Source of the DNA: an uncultured Flavobacteriaceae bacterium
GTDB lineage: Bacteria > Bacteroidota > Bacteroidia > Flavobacteriales > Flavobacteriaceae
Assembly (NCBI GenBank): GCA_947494565.1
Contig: CANLVG010000015.1
Location: 62,001 to 126,000, forward strand
DNA length: 64,000 nucleotides
Direction of reading: 5' to 3'
The notes under the pieces were generated by a model. It was not told where the DNA came from and made no database searches. It was given only the letters and a program-made list of their open reading frames with translations. Position numbers and translations under genes: made by a program. How positions within the stretch are numbered: the first letter of the stretch is position 1; every line of letters begins with the position of its first letter. Positions 53,303 through 60,552 of the stretch are shown here, piece after piece.

Positions 53303-53803
53303 ATGGAAAATGATAATCCCATCGTTATTCTGGTTGGAGTTTGCGGTACCGGTAAGGGGGCTGTAGGTCAGCAACTGGCCAAAAGATTACAAGTTCCATT
53401 CTTTGATATGGACAAATTGAATAATTCTAAAGACCAGCCCAAAGTCAAGCTACCGCAAAATATAAACATGGACAAATGGCTGACCTGCATTGAGGAGTTG
53501 ATTTTGACCCAATCAAGCCAGCGAGGTTGTGTTCTTTCTTGTTCGATATTGAAAAAAGAACATCGCAAAAGACTGACAACCAATAGTAGTCATCCATTGG
53601 ATTGGGTATTTATGAACGACTCCTTTGAAAATGTCGCCCAGCGTATCAAAAAAATTGAGCTTCCCGGCCGGCCTATGTCATTATTGAGATCGGACTTCGA
53701 CATCCTCGAACCTCCAAAACGAGCTTTGACCATAGATATGACCTATTCTGAACAAGAAATTGTGGATACCATCCTAAAATACTTGGCCCGTAAATACGGG
53801 TGA
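53303..53803 (+). CDS. Gluconokinase-like P-loop protein with altered Walker A
   Basis: The protein has 166 residues, the length of GntK. The fold matches gluconokinase across its length: P-loop strand IVILVGVCGTGKGAVGQ (7-23), FFDMDKLNN, CSILKKEHRKRL (GntK: CSALKRxYRDxLR), GRPMSLLRSDFDILEPP (GntK: LLxSQFxxLEPP). The Walker A motif reads G12-VCGTG-K18-G19-A20, so the Ser/Thr that normally follows Lys and binds Mg is missing, and the LHP substrate loop is LNN. It could be a divergent KDG or gluconate kinase, or an inactive sensor. It is the first gene of operator unit 1 and lies 41 bp upstream of the PL6 lyase gene. Confidence 0.8.
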   Translation: MENDNPIVILVGVCGTGKGAVGQQLAKRLQVPFFDMDKLNNSKDQPKVKLPQNINMDKWLTCIEELILTQSSQRGCVLSCSILKKEHRKRLTTNSSHPLDWVFMNDSFENVAQRIKKIELPGRPMSLLRSDFDILEPPKRALTIDMTYSEQEIVDTILKYLARKYG

Positions 53804-53844
53804 CACCTGATCTAGCAATTTCATTCATCTATATCTTCCAAAAA

Positions 53845-56166
53845 ATGAAAATAAAAGGTTTATTACCCATAATTGTGACGCTGTTGCTGCTTTCCTGTGG
53901 AGAAAATACTCCTAAAAGAGGCATCTATGTAAAAGATATCGGCGCATTGAATGCCGCGATAGCAAAAGCAACTCCTGGAGACGAAATCATCATGGCCAAT
54001 GGAGAATGGACCGATGTCGAAATCCGATTTATAGGCTACGGCTCGGAGAAGCAGCCCATAACACTTAAAGCAGAAACTGCTGGTGAGGTATTGATCAAAG
54101 GAAAATCCGATTTAAAACTCGGAGGCGAATATTTAGTAGTAGATGGTTTGTTTTTTTTAGAAGGCTCATCTCCTTCAGGAGCGGTAATTGAATATGCAAT
54201 CGACCAGGATACGCTCGCCAATCATTCTAAGGTTACGAACTGCGCAATTCTGGATTTTAATAAATCCCAAAGAAATAAGCAAGACCTGTGGGTGCTATTC
54301 AAGGGACGCCACAACCAACTCGATTATTGCTATCTGGCAGGAAAATCAAATCGAGGTCCTACCATCAGGGTTGACCTTGCAGGAAATAGAAGTATAAAGA
54401 ATTACCATAAAATCACGAATAACTATTTCGGGCCACGACCTCCCAAAGGGGGTCCTAGTGCAGAGACCATACAGCTTGGAAATAGTTTTACGTCAATGGC
54501 ACCAAGTTATACGCTAGTCGCAAATAATTTTTTTGATCGCTGTAATGGCGAAGTAGAAGTTATTTCTAGTAAAACCAATTTCAATGAATTTCGAAACAAT
54601 GTTTTCTACAAAAGCCAAGGTTCATTGGTAACAAGACACGGAAACTATTGCATCGTTGATGGTAATTATTTTATTGGGGATACGAGTTCTGAACAAATTG
54701 GGGGTGTACGATTGATAGGTACTGGGCATTGGGTAACCAACAATTATTTTTACAACCTCAAAGGAAAGGTTTTCCGAAGTCCACTTGCCGTTATGAACGG
54801 CATTCCAAAATCACCCCTCAATCGATACATACAGGTTACCGATGTGGTAGTAGCCCACAACTCCTGGATCAATTGTACGTCGCCTCTACAATTTGGAGTG
54901 GGTTCAAATGTCGAACAAAAAGATGTACTGCCAGCTTCGGAAATCAGATCTGAAAGACCTATTCGCACTATTGTGGCAAACAATCTCATTTACAATACCA
55001 CCAGCGATAAGCAACCCGTAGTGGCTCACGATTCATTAGATGGAATCAATTTCAAGAGTAATTTGATAAATAATCAAGGCACCGCATTCGATCATGATTC
55101 AGGGTTTCATCAAGAAGATTTTTCACTTTCCGAACTGGAGGAAAACATTGTAATTCCCTCAAATGACCTACCTGACCTGGAACTTTATAATGGTTTTGAA
55201 TTTGACCAAATTAAGGAAGACGTGTTCCGTAATTCCCGTACAAACAATAATAAGGTCGGGGCCATATCCAGTGCACCCGTCGAGAAACCAAATCTGATGG
55301 ACTTGTCACAATACGGCCCGGATTGGTATATGCGAAACTCGGTCAAAGATACAATCGCTAAAACCTACACCGCAGGTTCCGTAGTCGAATTGAACACGGC
55401 AGTTCAAGAAGCAAAAAGTGGCGACACGATAATTTTGACCGCTAACCGATATGAGTTGAAATCCTCATTAAAAATTGATAAAAAGCTAACCATAAAGTCA
55501 GCTGATACCCGCAATAAGGTGACAATTCAGTATGATGGTCTGGCAGCAACCCCTACGTTTGAAATGAATCCCAAGGGAAAGCTTTTTTTAGAATCGTTGA
55601 TCCTAAGGGGAAATGGAGATAACTACGCATTTGCAAGTTTGCATAGCAATATGTCCAGCTTGTACAATTTGAGCGTTGCCGACTGCGAACTATCGGATTT
55701 CGATTATGTGGTAAAAGGGTACAAGTATTCTTTTTCAGAGTACATTAAATTCACTTCCTCCTCTATTAGAAACTGTGCAAACGGTTTGGAGCTGTCCGCA
55801 GAAGACGATGACCGCGGTGATTACAATGCCGAAAATGTTTTCATTGATAATTGCACTTTTGAAGGTATCGATAAAAACGTTATCGATTACTACAGGGGCG
55901 GGTATGATGAGTCTACCGTTGGAGGCAACCTCATAGTCACCAATAGTAGTTTTGCAGCATGTGGTGCTAAAGAGGAAAACGGAATTTTGATCAACACCTA
56001 CGGCATCATTAATGTAGACCTTTCTGGAAATAGCTTTACAGATAATCAAGTGAAACTAGTTGCTCGTTTGTGGGGTGCAAAAAATAACACCTATTCGGAT
56101 AACGAAATAAGTCGCTCGGGGAAGTTGGTTGTTGAAGAAAACCTTCCGTTGAAGCTGATGTACTAA
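53845..56166 (+). CDS. PL6 family alginate lyase, lipoprotein
   Basis: 773 residues from ATG 53845 (lipoprotein signal ending TLLLLSC); the open frame extends 15 codons upstream with no signal character. Right-handed beta-helix related to chondroitinase B. Catalytic Lys243 (EVISSKTNF) and Arg264 (LVTRHGNY) are 21 residues apart, the same spacing as Lys250/Arg271 of chondroitinase B. The N-terminal domain also has NGEWTDVEI, YFGPRPPKGGPSAETIQLG and GGVRLIGTGHWVTNNYF. A second beta-helix (about 505-770) follows, as in two-domain PL6 enzymes. It cleaves alginate by beta-elimination at the cell surface or periplasm. Co-transcribed with the kinase-like gene. Confidence 0.92.
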   Translation: MKIKGLLPIIVTLLLLSCGENTPKRGIYVKDIGALNAAIAKATPGDEIIMANGEWTDVEIRFIGYGSEKQPITLKAETAGEVLIKGKSDLKLGGEYLVVDGLFFLEGSSPSGAVIEYAIDQDTLANHSKVTNCAILDFNKSQRNKQDLWVLFKGRHNQLDYCYLAGKSNRGPTIRVDLAGNRSIKNYHKITNNYFGPRPPKGGPSAETIQLGNSFTSMAPSYTLVANNFFDRCNGEVEVISSKTNFNEFRNNVFYKSQGSLVTRHGNYCIVDGNYFIGDTSSEQIGGVRLIGTGHWVTNNYFYNLKGKVFRSPLAVMNGIPKSPLNRYIQVTDVVVAHNSWINCTSPLQFGVGSNVEQKDVLPASEIRSERPIRTIVANNLIYNTTSDKQPVVAHDSLDGINFKSNLINNQGTAFDHDSGFHQEDFSLSELEENIVIPSNDLPDLELYNGFEFDQIKEDVFRNSRTNNNKVGAISSAPVEKPNLMDLSQYGPDWYMRNSVKDTIAKTYTAGSVVELNTAVQEAKSGDTIILTANRYELKSSLKIDKKLTIKSADTRNKVTIQYDGLAATPTFEMNPKGKLFLESLILRGNGDNYAFASLHSNMSSLYNLSVADCELSDFDYVVKGYKYSFSEYIKFTSSSIRNCANGLELSAEDDDRGDYNAENVFIDNCTFEGIDKNVIDYYRGGYDESTVGGNLIVTNSSFAACGAKEENGILINTYGIINVDLSGNSFTDNQVKLVARLWGAKNNTYSDNEISRSGKLVVEENLPLKLMY

Positions 56167-56382
56167 TCATTTGCACCATAACAGAAAAACACAATGCCAA
56201 GCCCCCTTTTAACATGCTACCTCATGTAGTTTCATAGATGCATTGGTATTGCAATATGAGGTGGCACGGAAACAAGACCGAAGTTTGATTTCAACAAGCA
56301 TTCGTAGGCCAGGTTAAAACGTCATTGGGAAAATACCCGTTATAGTAGGATTTACTTAACCGACCGATTTTATGTTAAATAT
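56167..56382. other. Intergenic region with imperfect inverted repeat
   Basis: Between the PL6 stop and the unit 2 promoter. An imperfect inverted repeat, GCTACCTCAT at 56216-56225 and ATGAGGTGGC at 56256-56265, can pair over 10 bp with one G-U and a 30-base loop. No T-run follows it, so it is not a classical intrinsic terminator. It is preceded by a run GCCCCCTTTT. No gene seen. Confidence 0.4.
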
Positions 56383-56434
56383 TTGTTAGTCTTACAAATA
56401 TTCTTATTTTTGGTAAACCAAACTGGTTAACCAA
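56383..56434 (+). promoter_or_regulatory. Promoter plus tandem operator of alginate unit 2
   Basis: Same design as unit 1: -33 TTG at 56383-56385, 19 bp spacer, -7 box TATTTTTG at 56405-56412. Operator copy 1 TTGGTAAACCAA lies at 56410-56421, and copy 2 CTGGTTAACCAA at 56423-56434, 13 bp apart. The -7 box and copy 1 share three bases. An ATG three bases after copy 2 (56437) opens a 3-codon frame only; the PL7 gene starts 148 bp downstream. Confidence 0.8.
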
Positions 56435-56582
56435 TTATGAACTCTTAAGTATGCTCTTTTGATAGGACTGTATTTTGAATACAATTAGATTCTATTTCAA
56501 ACAGTAAGAATCAAGTGAGATTTGAACGAGCTTATCCGATTACTGTTATTGCTTTAATTGTAACACCGCACAAAAAAATAAG

Positions 56583-58646
56583 ATGAACTTTAAAATAATA
56601 AAATCAACTTTGGCCCATTATCCGTTAATGGCTACTGTCGTTTTACTGCTACATGGTTGCGGGAATACCAATAAAAAGCAAGACCTCGCAAAGGAGAATA
56701 CGAATTTAACTTCAGAGACTACTGCAAACGATATTATACCCTTTTTCCAACATTGGAACCTGATCTTAGGTGATGGTTCCAATGTAGGCCAAGCAACGGA
56801 CTACGACAACAAAGATTTCTTTTATACGGAGCGTGACGACAATGGCGATTGGGTGGTATTTAAGTCCCCTAATGCAGGCAATACCCATGGTACTTCGAAC
56901 AATACAAGAAGCGAATTGGCCCAATTAAAAAAATGGACCCCGATGACGGAAGCCAAAATGAATGCTACACTAAAGGTTATGAACGTCTCAACTACCGGAG
57001 ATGCTCGTGTTGCAGCTACCTACTCTGTAGTTGTCGGTCAAATTCATAGTGCGGACGGCCATGAGAACGAACCGCTAAAAATATTTTACAAAAAATTTCC
57101 AGGTCATACCAAAGGTTCGGTCTTTTGGCATTATGAAATCAATACAGCCGGTGATGACAATTCGCGTAGATGGGATTATTCCTATCCCATTTGGGGCTAT
57201 GACTTTTCTGTTGTGGGAACCGATAAAGACACCTACCCACCAGAACCGGAAGATGGTATTGCCTTAGGCGAGGAGTTCAGTTATGAAGTGGATGTTAAGG
57301 ATGGAATCATGCATCTAACATTCACTAGCGAAGGGCACAAAACCAAAACATTTACAAAAAGCCTTATTTCATCGGAATACACGGTACGCTCGAATATACC
57401 GGAACAAGTCAAAGATTTATTCGTGCCCATAGGTCAAGATGGTCTAGAGCGTAAAAATGCGTATTCTGGTGAAGGCCTCTTTTTTAAATTGGGAACCTAC
57501 AACCAGACGAATGGAAAAGACCCTAAAGTGAACAAAATTTGGTGTTCTGGTGCGGAAACACATGGCGGGGACCTTCAAAAACAATATGCAGATGGCAATT
57601 ACGCTGAAGTTTGGTTTAAATCGGCAAATATTACGATCAGCGATGATGCCATATCAAATGCCCGATATTTTGAGGCCAATGACGGCCTAAGTACAAAAAC
57701 AGTGTATCCGAATGAGGTAATTCCCTTTATGGATAAATTTAAAATACTGCTGGGCGATGGAACCAATGTAGGGGACATCACGAAGTTCGAACATAAAGAT
57801 TTCTTCTACACGGTCATCGATGGCACAAGGCGTTGGGTAGTTTACAAAACCCCAAATTCCGGTGTCACTTCAAAAAATTCCAGCAATACCAGAACAGAGT
57901 TGCACGAAAAAAGGGAATGGACTCCTGAACAGGGTGGTAAACTAACCGGCACCTGTAAGGTCATGCAAGTTTCAACTTCCGGTGATGCAAGAGTTGCAGC
58001 ATCTTATGCAACCGTAATTGGGCAAATTCATAGTGGGGAGGGTCATGAAAATGAACCTATAAAAATATTTTACAAGAAATTCCCAGGCCATACCAAGGGG
58101 TCTGTATTCTGGAATTATGAGATCAATACGGCAGGTGATGATAATTCCGGGCGATGGGATTATTCCACGGCAGTATGGGGTTATGATATGTCTGTTATTG
58201 GGAAAAACAAGAATGAGCCCCCTACCGAACCTGTAGATGGTATAGAATTAGGGGAAGAATTCAGTTATGAAATTAATGTTTATCAAGGCATCATGTACCT
58301 CACCTTTAAAAGTGATGGCCATGAAACAAAAACATTTACCAAAAGTCTCATCTCATCTGAATATGTAAAAAAATCGGACCTACCGGCACAAACCAGAAAA
58401 CTATTCGTGCCTATAGGGCAAGATGGAACCGAACGAGCTACCGCCTACAGCGGAGAGTTGAATTATTTTAAACAAGGGGCCTATAACCAAACCAATGGCA
58501 AAAGTCCAGAAACAAGTATGGTTTGGGGCGCAGGTGCGGAAACCTATGGCGGTGATATCGCAAAGCAGTATGAAAATGGTTGCTATACCGAAGTATGGTT
58601 TAGGGAAGCTACAGTAGGTCCGGGCACAATTCCGAACACAAATTAA
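56583..58646 (+). CDS. Tandem two-domain PL7 alginate lyase, lipoprotein
   Basis: 687 residues with a lipoprotein signal (VVLLLHGCG). It consists of two complete PL7 jelly-roll domains, about 48-350 and 376-680. Each has the RSEL/RTEL motif (Arg109-Glu111; Arg437-Glu439), the QIH motif (Gln153-His155; Gln481-His483) and the Tyr-containing C-terminal strand (TYNQ near 308; AYNQ near 635). Equivalent residues are 328 apart in both cases, so the repeats are in register without net indels between these motifs. QIH is associated with guluronate-containing bonds in characterised PL7 enzymes. Expected role: surface endolytic depolymerisation of alginate. First gene of unit 2. Confidence 0.93.
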   Translation: MNFKIIKSTLAHYPLMATVVLLLHGCGNTNKKQDLAKENTNLTSETTANDIIPFFQHWNLILGDGSNVGQATDYDNKDFFYTERDDNGDWVVFKSPNAGNTHGTSNNTRSELAQLKKWTPMTEAKMNATLKVMNVSTTGDARVAATYSVVVGQIHSADGHENEPLKIFYKKFPGHTKGSVFWHYEINTAGDDNSRRWDYSYPIWGYDFSVVGTDKDTYPPEPEDGIALGEEFSYEVDVKDGIMHLTFTSEGHKTKTFTKSLISSEYTVRSNIPEQVKDLFVPIGQDGLERKNAYSGEGLFFKLGTYNQTNGKDPKVNKIWCSGAETHGGDLQKQYADGNYAEVWFKSANITISDDAISNARYFEANDGLSTKTVYPNEVIPFMDKFKILLGDGTNVGDITKFEHKDFFYTVIDGTRRWVVYKTPNSGVTSKNSSNTRTELHEKREWTPEQGGKLTGTCKVMQVSTSGDARVAASYATVIGQIHSGEGHENEPIKIFYKKFPGHTKGSVFWNYEINTAGDDNSGRWDYSTAVWGYDMSVIGKNKNEPPTEPVDGIELGEEFSYEINVYQGIMYLTFKSDGHETKTFTKSLISSEYVKKSDLPAQTRKLFVPIGQDGTERATAYSGELNYFKQGAYNQTNGKSPETSMVWGAGAETYGGDIAKQYENGCYTEVWFREATVGPGTIPNTN

Positions 58647-58730
58647 ATCATGACAAGTTCTTAATCTACAGTTCACTTTATGAAGTTGAAATAAAATATT
58701 TTTAAAGATAATAATACCATTAACATGCAG

Positions 58731-58809
58731 CTGGTCGTCGGTGAGTCAATGTTACCATTCACAATAGTGCGTTGGGCAATATGGAAAACTAGTAAGCCCC
58801 GGCGACCAG
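58731..58809. repeat. Inverted repeat between PL7 and kdgF-like genes
   Basis: CTGGTCGTCGG at 58731-58741 pairs with CCGGCGACCAG at 58799-58809 over 11 bp, with a single G-U pair, closing a 57-base internal segment. It lies in a 276-bp non-coding gap (58647-58922) that is long for this operon. It could be a transcript-stabilising or partial-termination element between lyase and catabolic genes, or the ends of a small decayed mobile repeat. Confidence 0.5.
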
Positions 58810-58922
58810 AAATATTCGAATAACAATACAGATTAAATTGAAACAAGCACATACAAATTAAACGCAAATTGGCATGATTACCAGCAGTCAGGTCCATATT
58901 ATTTGATAAGAAAATTAAGATT

Positions 58923-59294
58923 ATGAAACGATTTAGTGAGAAATACATCATCGCAAAAAAAATGGAATGGGAAGAACTTGGAGGAGGAGTATCAAGAAAA
59001 TTTTTGGGTTACGACAACCAAATCATGATGGTAAAAGTGAAATTTGAAAAAGGAGCACTGGGTTCACCACATCAACATTTTCATACCCAAGCTACCTATT
59101 GTGTTTCAGGTAAATTTGAATTTGAAATTAATGGAGAAAAGAAAATCGTAGAAGCCGGAGACGGAGTTTACATAGAACCTAATTTGTTACATAGTGCCGT
59201 TTGTTTAGAAGAAGGGATGCTAATTGACACATTTAGCCCTGTACGGGAAGACTTCCTAAGTGGTGGTGAGGTATCCTATTTTGGAGATAAATAG
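58923..59294 (+). CDS. kdgF: KdgF-like cupin, unsaturated uronate ring-opening enzyme
   Basis: A 123-residue single-domain cupin. The metal site GSPHQHFHTQ gives His50, His52, His54 and Gln56, with His90 (NLLHSAVC) completing it. KdgF proteins convert the 4,5-unsaturated monouronates released by alginate or pectin lyases to the linear keto sugar DEH. The position between the PL7 lyase and the DEH-reductase-like gene is the expected one. No signal peptide; cytosolic. Confidence 0.9.
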   Translation: MKRFSEKYIIAKKMEWEELGGGVSRKFLGYDNQIMMVKVKFEKGALGSPHQHFHTQATYCVSGKFEFEINGEKKIVEAGDGVYIEPNLLHSAVCLEEGMLIDTFSPVREDFLSGGEVSYFGDK

Positions 59295-59352
59295 TCATAA
59301 TATAAAAAGCTAGTCCCTATCGGGGAGATTTAAAAGAATAAAACAGACAATT

Positions 59353-60105
59353 ATGGATTTAAAGGGAAAGATTGCAATTGTAACCGGCGGTACCAGGGAT
59401 ATAGGAAAAGCCATATCGCTAAGATTGGCAAAGGAAGGGGTAAAAGTTGTCGCCAATTATTTTAATAACGAAGACAACGCAAAAGAAACACTTAAGGAGA
59501 TTGAAGCTTTGGGAGGAACTGCCATTATCGTCAAAGGCGATATGACCCAAAAGGGAGATGTCGCCAATTTGGTAAGAGAAACAATTGGCGCTTTCGGAGG
59601 CAACATTGATATAGTAGTCAACAATGCAGGAGGTTTGGTAGCTAGAAAAACCATAGCCGAAATGGACGAGGCCTTTTTCAATAAAGTTATGTTTTTAAAC
59701 CTCAACTCTACATTTTTAGTTTCAAAAGCAGCATTGCCCTATATGGATTCTGGCGGCTCAATAGTAAACATTGCCTCCCAAGCGGGAAGAGATGGTGGTG
59801 GCGGTGGGTCTTTGGCTTATGCCACATCGAAGGGTGCTGTTATGACCTTTACAAGAGGTTTAGCAAAAGAAGTGGGACCGAAAGGCATTCGGGTAAATTC
59901 CTTATGCCCAGGTATGATCGCAACTAAATTTCATGATGACTTTACCAAAGATGAGGTGCGTAAAAAGGTGGAAGGTATGACACCCCTTCGCAGACAAGGT
60001 TCTGCACAAGAAATCGCGAACACCGTGGCATGCTTGGCTTCCTCGGAAACATCTTTCATGACGGGAGCGAATGTGGATATCAACGGGGGGCTGGCATTTT
60101 CGTAG
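59353..60105 (+). CDS. SDR family oxidoreductase, probable DEH reductase
   Basis: A 250-residue classical SDR. Cofactor loop TGGTRDIG (11-18), which has Asp16 where most family members have the first Gly of GIG; NNAGG motif; catalytic Ser142, Tyr156 and Lys160 (AYATSKG); C-terminal GANVDINGG. In alginate loci such enzymes reduce DEH (4-deoxy-L-erythro-5-hexoseulose uronate) to 2-keto-3-deoxygluconate with NAD(P)H; specificity here is inferred from the location 58 bp after kdgF. Cytosolic. Last gene of unit 2. Confidence 0.88.
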   Translation: MDLKGKIAIVTGGTRDIGKAISLRLAKEGVKVVANYFNNEDNAKETLKEIEALGGTAIIVKGDMTQKGDVANLVRETIGAFGGNIDIVVNNAGGLVARKTIAEMDEAFFNKVMFLNLNSTFLVSKAALPYMDSGGSIVNIASQAGRDGGGGGSLAYATSKGAVMTFTRGLAKEVGPKGIRVNSLCPGMIATKFHDDFTKDEVRKKVEGMTPLRRQGSAQEIANTVACLASSETSFMTGANVDINGGLAFS

Positions 60106-60197
60106 CCAAACACTAAGCGTATTGTGGATTTCGCAATCCGTTGACCCCACGGTTGATAAGGTCACAAAAAATCAAATCATAAAATTTGGATTTAATT

Positions 60198-60249
60198 TTT
60201 ATTTAACAAAGTAATAACATATATTTGGTAAACCAAATTGGTTAACCAG
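60198..60249 (+). promoter_or_regulatory. Promoter plus tandem operator of alginate unit 3 (susC)
   Basis: The -7 box TATATTTG lies at 60220-60227. The -33 position 19 bp upstream is TTT (60198-60200) rather than TTG, so the core promoter is weaker than those of units 1 and 2. Operator copy 1 TTGGTAAACCAA lies at 60225-60236, copy 2 TTGGTTAACCAG at 60238-60249, again 13 bp apart and again overlapping the -7 box. The susC start is about 300 bp downstream. Confidence 0.78.
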
Positions 60250-60250
60250 T

Positions 60251-60277
60251 ATGGAAAACCAATTAAAAAGCATCTAA
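60251..60277 (+). CDS. Possible 8-codon leader peptide
   Basis: Immediately after the unit 3 operator an ATG opens MENQLKSI followed by TAA. It occupies the same place as the kinase-like gene start in unit 1, which also begins MEN. It could be a leader peptide influencing the hairpins downstream, or a relic of a duplicated promoter-gene start. Very short, so the call is tentative. Confidence 0.25.
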   Translation: MENQLKSI

Positions 60278-60334
60278 AAGCCTAACTACTAACGAGCTAT
60301 AACTTACAAAATGGGAAAATAAATCTAAGAAATG

Positions 60335-60364
60335 AAAAAAGGACGGGTGCACGCCCATCCTTTT
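60335..60364 (+). terminator. Terminator/attenuator-like hairpin in susC leader
   Basis: AAAAGGA (60337-60343) pairs with TCCTTTT (60358-60364). One C/A mismatch separates this from an inner GGG/CCC stem (60345-60347 and 60354-60356) with a 6-base loop; the 3' arm ends in TTTT. It lies between the unit 3 promoter and susC, where readthrough would be needed for susC expression unless a second promoter exists. It may also terminate a transcript reading through from unit 2. Confidence 0.55.
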
Positions 60365-60371
60365 AAATCAA

Positions 60372-60422
60372 ATTACTTCATTTTGAAGGGAAGTAATACT
60401 TACATGATACCAATGATATCAT
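60372..60422 (+). promoter_or_regulatory. Alternative hairpins and palindrome in susC leader
   Basis: ATTACTTC (60372-60379) can pair with GAAGTAAT (60390-60397) over 8 bp. The inner CTTCA/TGAAG (60376-60380 and 60384-60388) forms a mutually exclusive 5-bp hairpin. A perfect 10-bp palindrome ATGATATCAT follows at 60413-60422. No gene lies here. The elements could tune susC translation or mark a second regulator site. Confidence 0.35.
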
Positions 60423-60552
60423 ATTCTACAAAATTACAATAAACATTTGATTTTTTAGAATGCGTGTCTTCGGTAAATTTCATTTAACAGGTGTAGACCT
60501 ATTAAGTGTCAAAACTCAAAATTGACTAACATTTTAACTTAAACTAAATTTT

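Noticed and set aside
54729-54742. Operator-like TTGGGTAACCAAC inside the PL6 gene
   Set aside because: Single imperfect copy in coding sequence with no -7 box and no second copy 13 bp away.
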